In this document: piece by piece, positions 7,191-15,947 of the stretch
How the letters are laid out: each line of letters opens with the position of its first letter
Position numbering within the stretch: position 1 is the stretch's first letter
Source of the DNA: a virus
DNA length: 64,000 bases
Strand: one strand, 5' to 3'
Virus record (IMG/VR): IMGVR_UViG_3300032431_000007
Span: 1 to 64,000 of that record
Notes under the pieces: model-generated
Databases searched by the model: none
What the model saw: the letters and a program-made list of their open reading frames with translations, nothing else
What the model was told of the DNA's origin: nothing
Made by a program: the position numbers and the translations under genes

Positions 7191-8588
7191 CTAGCAGCAA
7201 GTAAAGGTATGCCGCGCGATTTGGATATTGAAGGCCGTATTTTCGACTAGAGAGCCCACGGCGACGAGCGCGTTGGCAAAAACCTGAAGTCGGAAATCAT
7301 AAGTGTTCATTCCGGGAACGGTGGCAGTATAACGAACACCAGAAACACTAAATTCAGTGCCGGATGGTTGATCTGCGGTAATCCCGATGTTTCCGCCAAT
7401 TTCTACATTTACCCAAGGACCACCGTTCTGGGACACCTGCACAACAAAGTTGATCGAGCCTGTTGAGATGTTATTCGCGACACGAAACCCACCTTGCAGC
7501 GTTATCATAACAGGATTATTGGCGCAGGCTTCGCTGTCCATATTTACGGAGAAAACGGCGCTCGTCGCGTTTACAGGAGTAGCCGGAGTGCATTGAAAAA
7601 TAAAAGCCGGGATGCCCAGCACAACCGCGGAGGGGCGCACAAAGAACCGTGTTTGACTCCCGTCGCATTTTGTAACAACCATATCCCCCGCGAAGGTCGG
7701 AGTCTCGCAAGAAATATCCATAACTGGATTAGGGCATTCGCTGGCGACAGTATAGGTCAGTTGATTGTTAGGGCCGATAGTAGCCGATACGTCAATTCCC
7801 GGCCCCGGATTAATAAGAGTGGGCGAGGTGTTAGCAGGCGTTGAGACCGTGTAGGTAATCCGGCCCGTCACCGGGTTAACAGTTGGAACGATAGTTGCAT
7901 TAGCCCCAGCGGCAACAAGAGGGTAGGGAACAAGACACCCTTGCAGCTGAGTTAATGCCGCAGGGCTGGCGCAAAGAGCGGAAGCAATAAGCTGTCCATT
8001 TGTCGAAACAGTGTAGGTAATCTGGCCTTCAACACCGATTGTCGGCGTTACAAGAATGTGCGCGCCTGCCGCGACAATAGGATAAGGGGTCAGACAGTCT
8101 TGAACAGCCGCGATTGCCGCAGGAGTGGCGCAGATGGCTTGTGCCAGACTTAGCGTTGTGAGACGCCGAATGTTTCCAAGACCATCGCAGACGATCATAG
8201 ATTCATTCGCGAGGGCAGCGTAAGCGGCCCCCGCGATTGGCAGCATGGAGCAGAGATGGGTCTGGACCTGCCGCCAAAGAGTCGAAGGGCCGGTCTCTGT
8301 AACATACCCGATAAAGGCGGCGCTAAGATTGCAAACAGAGTCGCAATTCCAGTTCCCGTTAGGGTTCATGGTCGCGGCGAGGCACATCATCTCGGATTGG
8401 AATCCGTTAATCTGTGCCGCTGTGATTCTCGCCGTGCAGTCGTCAGGCAGATACAGAATAGCGCAGGATGACGTAAAGAGCGCCGGGGGGCAATAGTCGT
8501 TAGAGACCCCGGCGGGCGCAAGACAAACTCCGTCCGTGCCTCGGACTGTTATGGCACCTTGCGCAAGCGTTGGAATGATTCCGGGCAT
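7191..8588 (-). CDS. Tail fibre-like structural protein with internal repeats
   Basis: The 465-residue protein contains two close repeats of about 55-60 residues near its middle, each with C-A-x-P-A-A...QxCLxPYPxVAAGA...PT...GxITYTVST, and a third partial copy. Such beta-repeat structure and its place after the baseplate genes fit a fibre or baseplate-associated adhesin. The C-terminal part looks like a beta-sandwich and ends in FTCC. It has about 20 cysteines, which is very unusual for a fibre. Receptor binding is inferred from position only. Confidence 0.65.
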   Translation of the reverse strand: MPGIIPTLAQGAITVRGTDGVCLAPAGVSNDYCPPALFTSSCAILYLPDDCTARITAAQINGFQSEMMCLAATMNPNGNWNCDSVCNLSAAFIGYVTETGPSTLWRQVQTHLCSMLPIAGAAYAALANESMIVCDGLGNIRRLTTLSLAQAICATPAAIAAVQDCLTPYPIVAAGAHILVTPTIGVEGQITYTVSTNGQLIASALCASPAALTQLQGCLVPYPLVAAGANATIVPTVNPVTGRITYTVSTPANTSPTLINPGPGIDVSATIGPNNQLTYTVASECPNPVMDISCETPTFAGDMVVTKCDGSQTRFFVRPSAVVLGIPAFIFQCTPATPVNATSAVFSVNMDSEACANNPVMITLQGGFRVANNISTGSINFVVQVSQNGGPWVNVEIGGNIGITADQPSGTEFSVSGVRYTATVPGMNTYDFRLQVFANALVAVGSLVENTAFNIQIARHTFTCC

Positions 8589-8600
8589 CTTTGCTACTCC

Positions 8601-9695
8601 TTACAGGCCGGGACGAAGGAACCAGCCGGGTTGTCCAGCAGACGGCCCTCCGGTGGCCGGAAACGTATTGGCAAGGATCGCTGCGCGAGGGATGGGCTGG
8701 CTAAGTTGATTCCCGACAAAGAAAACCTCTAGAGTTATTGCGCCGGGCGGGATGCTTATTCTTGCATCAATAATATGGACAATGTTAATCGCGTTGAAGG
8801 TTGCCAGCGCGTTTAGCTGCCCGTTCCCGCTTCGTGCATAAACCCAAGGCCCCACCCCAACGCGATATCTCCAAAACAAGCGAGTGCTCGTTTGGTAAGC
8901 GTCGTTCGCCGTAGCTAGCTGTTGCAAAAAGAAACGGGAAGTTAGGTCGTATACTCTTTGACAATCGTTTTCAAACGTCATTACGGTCATCCGCGAGTTA
9001 ATAATACGCGCGTTGTTTAGAACACCTAGTCCGAGGTTGTCGTCTGCGAGAAGATCGGTAAGATCGTAATAGTTTGTTGGATTTGCAAAGTTGGTTGGAA
9101 TAACAAATCCCTGTGTATTAGGAGGAAGATGTGCTGCAACATTGACAAAAGATCCGGAGGCGCTGGGCGCCTCGCTTTCAGAGTATCTGGCAATCCGCTG
9201 ACAACCATCATCGTTGATGAGAACAAGTTGGCTAATAGTTCCGCACGTCTGACCGACATCGGGAATGTTCCCGGTAATGCACTCGACAAAGAACTCATTA
9301 AACAATCTGCGCAGTTGAACTCTGACGTTGTTGACGCGGGCAATCTGTGTGCAGGGGCCGACCGTGTTAAGCCCGAGTATCGCTTCAAGATTTTCCAGCA
9401 GCGGCTCGGCTTCGAAAGTTGCGGTAAGACAGCCCTCCAGCGCGTTTTCAACGGTGCTCGTCATCGCCCGGCATAGGTTATCCAGACGAGTGCAGTCGTA
9501 TGCGAGCCCGCCGCAGTTAACGGCGTTCAGAATTTCCGACATGACGGCGTTCGCCGCAGCCGGATCAAAACGCGGCTGACAGCGAGATGTGCTATGAAAC
9601 AGTTCGCCAGCCGGCCCACAGTTCATAGAAGGAACGTTTGTGCTGTTAAGCGCCTCGTTGGCAGGGACGCCGCTATTTGGGAATACGCCGGACAT
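8601..9695 (-). CDS. Cysteine-rich tail or baseplate-associated protein
   Basis: The 364-residue protein starts with MSGVFPNSGVPANE and has about 11 cysteines, mostly in the N-terminal half (NCGGLAYDCTRLDNLC). The C-terminal half has the look of a beta-structured fibre-type domain (WRYRVGVGPWVYARSG). No family is recognised. It follows the Mu gp48-like gene, where fibre genes normally begin, so it is probably a virion protein. Confidence 0.6.
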   Translation of the reverse strand: MSGVFPNSGVPANEALNSTNVPSMNCGPAGELFHSTSRCQPRFDPAAANAVMSEILNAVNCGGLAYDCTRLDNLCRAMTSTVENALEGCLTATFEAEPLLENLEAILGLNTVGPCTQIARVNNVRVQLRRLFNEFFVECITGNIPDVGQTCGTISQLVLINDDGCQRIARYSESEAPSASGSFVNVAAHLPPNTQGFVIPTNFANPTNYYDLTDLLADDNLGLGVLNNARIINSRMTVMTFENDCQRVYDLTSRFFLQQLATANDAYQTSTRLFWRYRVGVGPWVYARSGNGQLNALATFNAINIVHIIDARISIPPGAITLEVFFVGNQLSQPIPRAAILANTFPATGGPSAGQPGWFLRPGL

Positions 9696-9710
9696 GGGAG
9701 CTCCTATGTG

Positions 9711-10664
9711 TCAGGGTGTTGCGATGCCAGCGCATCGAGAGATTATATTGGGGCACTTATTGTTGAGGATAGAACGAACAATGCACTCGGCTGCGATAAC
9801 AGCAGGAAAGAGCATAACGTCGATTTCCGCGCCGCACACATACCGCTGAACGGCGGCCACCGTTCGGTTCGTCTTGGCGCACTGTTCGTTCGCGGTCGGA
9901 CACGCGGCGATTGTCATCCCCACGTTGCAGATTTCTAGTTGCACTTCTTCGCAAAAACAAGGAGGCCCCTCATCGGCTTCTTCACAGTTACCGGCAAGGT
10001 ATTCTTGAACATCTTCCGGATAGGGAGTTAGCGGACGAATCACGGCGCCAAGTGGAGAGATAACCCAATTTAGCCCATCGAGGTTCTTTATAACGCCCCG
10101 GCTCGCTCTTGTCAGCGCCTGCAAGATGTTATACTTGAGCGCACACTCAAAATCTAAGGGGTAGTTTTGCTCGCAGTAAACAACACCGCAGCCTTCATCG
10201 CGTATAAAGGGGAAAAGTTCGCCGATAAAAGGTGAAGGGCAATGCTGGCGATAGCAATCTTCCCATCCCATACGGTCGAGCCAGTCGTCCAAAGTCGTGA
10301 CAGCGGTGGCCGGGTTCACTTCCCGGATAGACGGCCACAGAATATTAGAGATCATGTCGTGAAGAACGCGAGCGCCGTAAACCGCGTAAGAAATCATCGA
10401 CGGGCAATCCTCGACTACTATGCAGACAGAAGTTGCACAAGGGTCGTAATCCCCACCCTCTTGAAGCCGAGCGGTTGCCTCTATCTTTTGCCTGTCCCAC
10501 ATAGGCCCTGTCGGCAGAATGTCGATAAAAGAGCAGGCTGTCGAGCAGAAGGGGATACAGAGCGGATCGGGGCAGCACTCATCACTTGCAAGGCTGCTAA
10601 AAGGCCGGTTCCCATCTACACCAAGAAGAAGTGGTCCGGGATAAAGCATTGCGTCAGTTGTCAT
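9711..10664 (-). CDS. Mu gp48-like baseplate wedge protein (YmfQ/DUF2313 type)
   Basis: In Mu-like tails this protein joins gp47 to build baseplate wedges. The N-terminal segment IDILPTGPMWDRQ matches the LLPxGxxW signature of the family, and the central region (ALKYNILQALTRASRGVIKNL) is the conserved helical part. The start overlaps the gp47-like stop (ATGA), as in Mu. At 317 residues it is longer than Mu gp48 and holds 23 cysteines (over 7%), many in CxC or CC pairs, with a C-terminal Cys-rich extension from about residue 220. Confidence 0.75.
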   Translation of the reverse strand: MTTDAMLYPGPLLLGVDGNRPFSSLASDECCPDPLCIPFCSTACSFIDILPTGPMWDRQKIEATARLQEGGDYDPCATSVCIVVEDCPSMISYAVYGARVLHDMISNILWPSIREVNPATAVTTLDDWLDRMGWEDCYRQHCPSPFIGELFPFIRDEGCGVVYCEQNYPLDFECALKYNILQALTRASRGVIKNLDGLNWVISPLGAVIRPLTPYPEDVQEYLAGNCEEADEGPPCFCEEVQLEICNVGMTIAACPTANEQCAKTNRTVAAVQRYVCGAEIDVMLFPAVIAAECIVRSILNNKCPNIISRCAGIATP

Positions 10665-11878
10665 AAGCAGACCCCTTCACCAGAGCCCGTTTGATTTATA
10701 TAGATATTCCTTACGCAGGGCAGGAAGTCACAGTTTGGTTCCAGGTCGCAGCTAGAAAGGGAGGTGTTTACCGCATCTAACGGATCGACCAGTTCAAAGC
10801 GGGAGGAGAAGTTTTTGTCGGCTCCCACGATACCGGCGATTATCGTTTCTATCGACCGCGAGCTAAGAAGGATTGATGGACTGATCGTTGAGAAGAACTC
10901 CCTAATCTGATTCTGGATAGCCGTGCGCTGTGTGGTTGAGATGCAGTCGGCTATGTCGATGTAAAGATCAATCGGAAGCGGATTTACTGCAAAAACTCTT
11001 CCGCATATGCCAATCTCAACCTGACCCAGACCGTAACCTTGTGGCGAACCGAAAAGCCATTGTTGAATCTCAGCGACAACTCCAGGAGGTGCAATTCCGC
11101 AGGGAAAGGAATTGTCAAACATGACATAGAATTCCATTTTGCCGCCGCAATCCTTGCAACCGCAATTTTCGCAATCTGCGGGAAGATTGTCCGCGCACCG
11201 GCAGCAGCTCCCAGCTCTTTGCAGGGCACGAGTCGCGCAAGGCCACTCAAGAATCTTGTCGATAATCCAAGTATTCGTTGCCCTTGGATTGTATTGCAGA
11301 CGGCGAAGGTAGCGCGCGCGAAAAGCTTCGCATTCTTCGGCTACGGCGCCATTACAAAAAGAACCTCCGCAGACTTGGACAGTGGCACTAACTCCGGCAA
11401 CGACAGTGGTCATAGAGCCGGTGGCCCCCGGTGTATTTCCTGCCGGACCCGCTACTAATGCTCTAACACGGATGACAACCGTGCCGTTAGCTCCTATTTC
11501 TGACGGCTGCGTAGTGACGCTTGCCGTGATAAAGTTTTGAAGACCTATAGCAAACTGTAGCGGCGACGGTAGCGGAGTATTGGCGGTTCCAGTCAATTTG
11601 ACGTAACCTTGGGCGAAGACAGCGGGCCTCGGGTAGACCCCGTTGGCCGCTGCCAGCTCTTGCAGATTTTCACAGCAAGCTTCTCTGGGATCGCGCTCTT
11701 TCCAAGCCTGCTCTGCGACGGCATAAAGCTGTTCAGCAATCGCATAGTTTACAGAAGCGGCATACCATTCATTGCTTTCGGGTATAATAGACGCACCGCC
11801 GAGGACTGTGCTAGAAAACAGATTAAGGTATCTGTTAAAGAGCGCCTGTGGGTCTGGGCGTTCAAGTTTACAGGTCAT
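10661..11878 (-). CDS. Baseplate J-like protein (Mu gp47 type)
   Basis: This is the main baseplate wedge protein of contractile tails. The ordering between gp46-like and gp48-like genes and the region GYVKLTGTANTPLPSPLQF...VVIRVRALVAGPAGNTPGATG match the Baseplate_J family core. The ATG at 11878 is preferred because it sits just after the previous stop. An unusual insertion at about residues 225-250 packs CCRCADNLPADCENCGCKDCGG, a zinc-ribbon or disulfide-like cluster inserted in a domain that normally lacks it. The protein has about 21 cysteines in 405 residues. Confidence 0.85.
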   Translation of the reverse strand: MTCKLERPDPQALFNRYLNLFSSTVLGGASIIPESNEWYAASVNYAIAEQLYAVAEQAWKERDPREACCENLQELAAANGVYPRPAVFAQGYVKLTGTANTPLPSPLQFAIGLQNFITASVTTQPSEIGANGTVVIRVRALVAGPAGNTPGATGSMTTVVAGVSATVQVCGGSFCNGAVAEECEAFRARYLRRLQYNPRATNTWIIDKILEWPCATRALQRAGSCCRCADNLPADCENCGCKDCGGKMEFYVMFDNSFPCGIAPPGVVAEIQQWLFGSPQGYGLGQVEIGICGRVFAVNPLPIDLYIDIADCISTTQRTAIQNQIREFFSTISPSILLSSRSIETIIAGIVGADKNFSSRFELVDPLDAVNTSLSSCDLEPNCDFLPCVRNIYINQTGSGEGVCL

Positions 11879-11880
11879 AT

Positions 11881-12420
11881 CTAGTTCCACACCCATCCGT
11901 TGATTAGACGCGCAGCATTTATTCCAACATTAACATTCTCGGTTCCACGACCAAATATTGTAATGCTGAGCTGCATTCTGCCGTTACCTAGATACTTTGA
12001 TGTAACTTCTACTTTTGATGCAACACCGCGAGCAATTAGCCGCTGGAGAGTTGACTCTGCTATAGCGGCAATCATATTGACGTTTTCATTAATCCTGCCC
12101 GTTGCTGGAACAGCCCGCATTAGTGTTCCAACGGTAGCCGGTCCGGATTCAATATAACTTTCCGACCAGTGGCCTCCTTGACTTCCAGGACGATAGCCGC
12201 ACTCCGAGTCGGTCAACTTCCCATCAGTCATTAGCATATTTATCACAAGGCCGCGAAGCCAACCGACGGTGCTAATTGTTTTTCCATCTGGCGAATTAAT
12301 AAAAGACAGTCCGGGGGAACCGCAGTCGGCTCCGCAGATTTCGTCAGAACCGCAGGCGTCCGGCTGTGTCGCCCAGAACAGCTTCCTGCGGGTTGCGGCT
12401 GGAACAGAGCAGATAGCCAT
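11881..12420 (-). CDS. Mu gp46-like baseplate protein
   Basis: The 179-residue protein contains the family pattern L-(x)-NMLMTDGKLTDSE...GGHWSE in the centre and a helical then beta C-terminus (AESTLQRLIARGVASKVEVTSKYL), as in Mu gp46/GPW-gp25-type wedge proteins. It lies between the spike and the gpJ-like gene, the conserved order. The N-terminus carries an added Cys-rich segment (DACGSDEICGADCGS). Start and stop overlap the neighbours. Confidence 0.75.
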   Translation of the reverse strand: MAICSVPAATRRKLFWATQPDACGSDEICGADCGSPGLSFINSPDGKTISTVGWLRGLVINMLMTDGKLTDSECGYRPGSQGGHWSESYIESGPATVGTLMRAVPATGRINENVNMIAAIAESTLQRLIARGVASKVEVTSKYLGNGRMQLSITIFGRGTENVNVGINAARLINGWVWN

Positions 12421-13112
12421 TAGCTAGGGCCTCCTGTATTGCTACCGCCCGGAAATACGCCGCCGTGGGTATGGGTACTGCCCACGTTGACGCCATTGTG
12501 CCGAAGCGCCCCGCTTGTTATATCAACAGATGCAGCGGCGATTGTCAAGGCTCCTCCCGCCGAGATATCGGCTGATCCGCCGATGGCCACCGTGGCATTA
12601 CCAGAGACACTAATAGAGACGTTACCGCCAATCGTAACTTCGCCGTCTGCCGCGATGTTAATCGTGCCTCCGCCCGCAAGGTTGAACGTGGCGTTGTCGC
12701 CAACGATTCCAAGCGTGATCGACCTGTTGGGGCCGAGGACGTAATTTCCGTCTGTAAGGAATGTTTCGTCGGCATTAAACTCTATCCTTCTTGCGGGGTC
12801 CGTGGGGTGTTGAACGCCACCCTGCCCTTCTCCCCATTGATGCTGTAGCCCGCGCGGAATCGTTGCAATCACAACCTTATCGTTAACATCAGAACCCAAA
12901 GACAGCATAACCATTTCGGCATCGCTGTCAGCAGGGAGGTTAAAGCCGTAGCCAAGGTTAAGCAGCGGCACTTCTTCGTCGAGGGTGCCGGTTCCTCGAA
13001 CCGACATGCTGGCCCCCGCGCCGGGGACGTAAACGAGCGAGCCCCAAACTCCGCGCTCTACGAGGTCTTGGATATCGCGTGTTCTAGAAGAATACGGAAT
13101 GAAGCTTGTCAT
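12420..13112 (-). CDS. Mu gp45-like baseplate spike protein
   Basis: This trimeric spike punctures the outer membrane. The N-terminal OB-like domain is followed by repeated beta-helix strands with Gly-Asn/Ser-Val-Ile alternation (TINIAADGEVTIGGNVSISV) and a C-terminal tip with STHTHGG, the HxH motif that coordinates iron in gpV/gp45 spikes. The ATG at 13112 overlaps the stop of the winged-helix gene. It has no cysteine, unlike most neighbours. Confidence 0.88.
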   Translation of the reverse strand: MTSFIPYSSRTRDIQDLVERGVWGSLVYVPGAGASMSVRGTGTLDEEVPLLNLGYGFNLPADSDAEMVMLSLGSDVNDKVVIATIPRGLQHQWGEGQGGVQHPTDPARRIEFNADETFLTDGNYVLGPNRSITLGIVGDNATFNLAGGGTINIAADGEVTIGGNVSISVSGNATVAIGGSADISAGGALTIAAASVDITSGALRHNGVNVGSTHTHGGVFPGGSNTGGPS

Positions 13113-13402
13113 ATCCAACTCTTTTCTTCGTTGTTCCAGACAAGCCTATAACCGACCCCGTAAGCGGCAACAACACGCCCCTTCTCTTTAAGCGCCTTAT
13201 TAACTTGTCTTGCGCAGCTATTAAGATATTCCGGCGAGCGCGGAATCCCTGTAACATCTTCAATCGCGTAGCAAAGACTTTCCTTAGTCACAACTCTTCC
13301 TTTGGCCTGATGGAGACGCGTAAGAAACGTTGACGGGACTCTACTAAGCCCGGGAAAGTCGGACATAAAATCTGCGATCTGCTGTTTTGTTTCGGTATCC
13401 AT
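13109..13402 (-). CDS. Stand-alone OmpR/PhoB-type winged-helix protein
   Basis: The 97-residue product reads as one Trans_reg_C effector domain: a helix with TRLHQAKGRVVTKESLCYAI (helix 1 to wing entry), YLNSCARQVNKALKEKG (recognition helix region) and the hairpin RVVAAYGVGYRL, close to the IxTVRGxGYRL end of response regulators. There is no receiver domain. It probably binds DNA and could regulate transcription, although it is embedded between the hub (gp44-like) and spike (gp45-like) genes and overlaps the spike start. A structural reuse of the fold in the baseplate is the alternative. Confidence 0.7.
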   Translation of the reverse strand: MDTETKQQIADFMSDFPGLSRVPSTFLTRLHQAKGRVVTKESLCYAIEDVTGIPRSPEYLNSCARQVNKALKEKGRVVAAYGVGYRLVWNNEEKSWI

Positions 13403-13426
13403 GCTGGCCTCTTACGATGGAATTAG

Positions 13427-14758
13427 TCACTGTGGCCCTGCCGTAGGCGGTAATGATACGGGCGGCGGGTTATTTGAAGGTACTCCGGAAAGAATCGACT
13501 CCTGGTCAAAAAGATCGGGTTGAACCCCAGCCTTGTACTGCTCTAGATCGGCTATGTAGCCGGGGCGCGTTTCTGGATACTCGTTTCGCCATTCACCGGG
13601 CGCTTCTAAAAGCGGCGCACCGCCACTGTTATCATTCACGCCGGACAGAATTTTACCGTTAGCGTCAAGCCCGGTCCCCGCACCTGTTTGACTTTGAAAC
13701 CTAGACGGCGGCGGCGATAGTGTCAGTTTAGTTTCAAGCGTTTTATCGGCGGTTACGATATACTCCAGATCAGTAACTTCAAAGCTGCCGCTAACGCCTG
13801 CCGGTGGAATAGAAACGTTATGCAGCGTTCCCAGATCCCAGGGTTCACCTGTTGACTGCTGGAGGTGGAATACAGTCAGCTCGATCTTACGACTGGCAGC
13901 GCTACGCCGGTTAGCCTCGTACTGAATACGCTTGTTAAGCAGCTCAGGTGTAGCGTCGCCGTAAAGTTGAACAACAGTTCGGCTAACGGCGGTCGTATCC
14001 GGTATCGTTGAAGCGGCAATCGTTTTGATTACAGCCGCGTCACCCCAGACCTCTTTAGCGATCTTCTGACCTTTAACTACAACTAGAGCGCGCTCTAAAT
14101 CTTCTGCCTGCTCTGTGCTAAACGATAAAATGTTTCTGCCCAAAACAATATCTTCGCCAATAACGGTTCTGGGTCCGTCTGTAACACGCAGTTTTCCCTC
14201 GCGGGTTTCATACATATAAAGCGATGTTGCCTCAGCAACACGATAAAGTTCTTGGGAGATTATACCGCCGTCTCTGAACCGCACTTTATCCAACTGGTCA
14301 GTAGAAGCTTCCCAGTCAATTTCAATTTCCCACGGTGTAACAAGCGCGTCGAAGACAGAGCGCGTTGTAGGGCGCAGCATTGTTCCGGTCGGGTGCCCGT
14401 GACTGCTATCGACCAGATATTTCGTCTTACCGCGACAGGTCAAACGCACCGTGTATTCGTTTGGACCAATAGACAGATTTGACGAACCTTCCGAATCGCC
14501 AGTTGTTCCAGGTTCGCCAGACTGCGCGGCAGTATCGCGCCGCCGATCAACGATTCCGGTAAAGGCTAACTTACCTCCGACATAGACGAGGATTTCACGA
14601 CCTTTAGACGCATCTTTCAGAAAGGGGGCCTCGGGCAACCATCCCATAAATATAGAGACAGTAAGCTCGCCTGTCATGTTAGCTTTAGACCGCTTAAGCC
14701 TCATTTCTGTATAGCCAACCAACTCTTTGCGGTCAATAAAGATTCTAACTACTACCAT
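13427..14758 (-). CDS. Baseplate hub protein (Mu gp44/P type)
   Basis: The 443-residue protein matches the gpP/gp44 hub that forms the base of the tail tube: N-terminal VRIFIDRKELVGYTEM strand, GWLPEAPFL, a VYVGGKLAFTGIVDRR tube-like hairpin, then the YTVRLTCRGKTKYLVDSS segment typical of the family. The C-terminal about 90 residues are Pro/Gly-rich and disordered. It overlaps the DNA circularisation-like gene by one base and precedes the spike, the order found in Mu. Confidence 0.85.
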   Translation of the reverse strand: MVVVRIFIDRKELVGYTEMRLKRSKANMTGELTVSIFMGWLPEAPFLKDASKGREILVYVGGKLAFTGIVDRRRDTAAQSGEPGTTGDSEGSSNLSIGPNEYTVRLTCRGKTKYLVDSSHGHPTGTMLRPTTRSVFDALVTPWEIEIDWEASTDQLDKVRFRDGGIISQELYRVAEATSLYMYETREGKLRVTDGPRTVIGEDIVLGRNILSFSTEQAEDLERALVVVKGQKIAKEVWGDAAVIKTIAASTIPDTTAVSRTVVQLYGDATPELLNKRIQYEANRRSAASRKIELTVFHLQQSTGEPWDLGTLHNVSIPPAGVSGSFEVTDLEYIVTADKTLETKLTLSPPPSRFQSQTGAGTGLDANGKILSGVNDNSGGAPLLEAPGEWRNEYPETRPGYIADLEQYKAGVQPDLFDQESILSGVPSNNPPPVSLPPTAGPQ

Positions 14759-15933
14759 CAGCGCACCGCCACAACTCGGGGGCCAACGCGACCTGCCGTA
14801 GTTACAACGTTCAAAGCTTCGATTTCACGATGCCGCTTAGCGTCCCCGTAAACTGAATATGCGGCGGTAAGCGGATGGACCGATCCCGAAAAGTTAAATT
14901 CTGTAAATCCGGGAGCGTTGTATGCCTTATCGTACAAGGCAGCGGTAACTTCGGTCTTGAATTGGGAAAGAGCGATAAATAGTTTGTTCTCGCATATACG
15001 ACTGGCATAGGCCATCTCTCCAAGCAAGATCGTTTCTATTGCATCAATCTGCTCAAAAATTTCAGACGAACGTAGTGACGGTGTTTGAAACGAACCCTGC
15101 GCCATATAGGCCGCAGCTATAATTCTGACGTTAGAATAGATTGCGTCTTCTGCATCGGACGCCGGAGCAGCAAAAGTTGATTGAAGAGCGGCTCCGTTAG
15201 CCAGCCTCCGAAAAGCGGCAAACTGGTTGGCCTCCGTTAGGTTGCTGGCCAGAAGCTGCATACCAACCGCGAGCGCGCGGTCAGTAATTTCAACGTCGGA
15301 GGCCAGCGCCCCGTCGAGCACGACCGTCTCTAGATCGTAAACATAACGGTTGCGGGTTTGCCCTGGAACGGTTGCCAGTAGATACTCGTTCATAATATTA
15401 TTGACTTGACCCTGCGCCGCCGATACAACCGCTTGTTTGCGAAAAGGTTGGACAGCGTTAGGGGCGAATCGTGAAGTAAAGTTTTCCCTACTTGCCCCAA
15501 TTATAGGGCCGAGCACAAGGCCGAGCAGTTGCCCAAGAAACGAAAAGCCATTGGGCCATTCGTTTGCTTCGACAAATTGCAGGTCAAGATAGGTAACGCC
15601 GCCTTCTTCTTCCATCTTGTCGGAAACGACAAGCCTTGTGCAGGCAGCTCTGACTACGCCGCGCGTAGGGTGAACAAGAATTCCCGGGCCGGGCAGTTCA
15701 CAAACGGCAATTAGGGCGGCAGCTAGAATATTGTGGTTGTTAGTTGCCAGCCGCCCCTTAAGATTATACTTTCTTATGCGACGACCGAGATCAGCATATC
15801 CAGTTTGTTCACCAAACGGAAACTCACCTTCGGCACCGCGTCTTCCGTGCTCAGAGTCTGCCTCTAGCGCAAGGAAAGGGACAAACTTAAAGCTTGCGGG
15901 AAGGTAAGGTTCATTGTAACAAGCTTCGGCCAT
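14758..15933 (-). CDS. Mu gpN-like tail/baseplate protein (DNA circularisation family)
   Basis: The 391-residue protein has the family N-terminus: SFKFVPFLALEADSEHGRRGAEGEFPF..TGYADLGRRIRKYNLKGRL, then ELPGPGILVHPTRGVV. Proteins of this group were named for DNA circularisation but in Mu-like phages are tail or baseplate components placed between tape measure and hub, as here. The C-terminal half is helical. Four cysteines are present, so it is less enriched than its neighbours. Confidence 0.8.
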   Translation of the reverse strand: MAEACYNEPYLPASFKFVPFLALEADSEHGRRGAEGEFPFGEQTGYADLGRRIRKYNLKGRLATNNHNILAAALIAVCELPGPGILVHPTRGVVRAACTRLVVSDKMEEEGGVTYLDLQFVEANEWPNGFSFLGQLLGLVLGPIIGASRENFTSRFAPNAVQPFRKQAVVSAAQGQVNNIMNEYLLATVPGQTRNRYVYDLETVVLDGALASDVEITDRALAVGMQLLASNLTEANQFAAFRRLANGAALQSTFAAPASDAEDAIYSNVRIIAAAYMAQGSFQTPSLRSSEIFEQIDAIETILLGEMAYASRICENKLFIALSQFKTEVTAALYDKAYNAPGFTEFNFSGSVHPLTAAYSVYGDAKRHREIEALNVVTTAGRVGPRVVAVR

Positions 15934-15947
15934 AGTCTTGTCCTATT

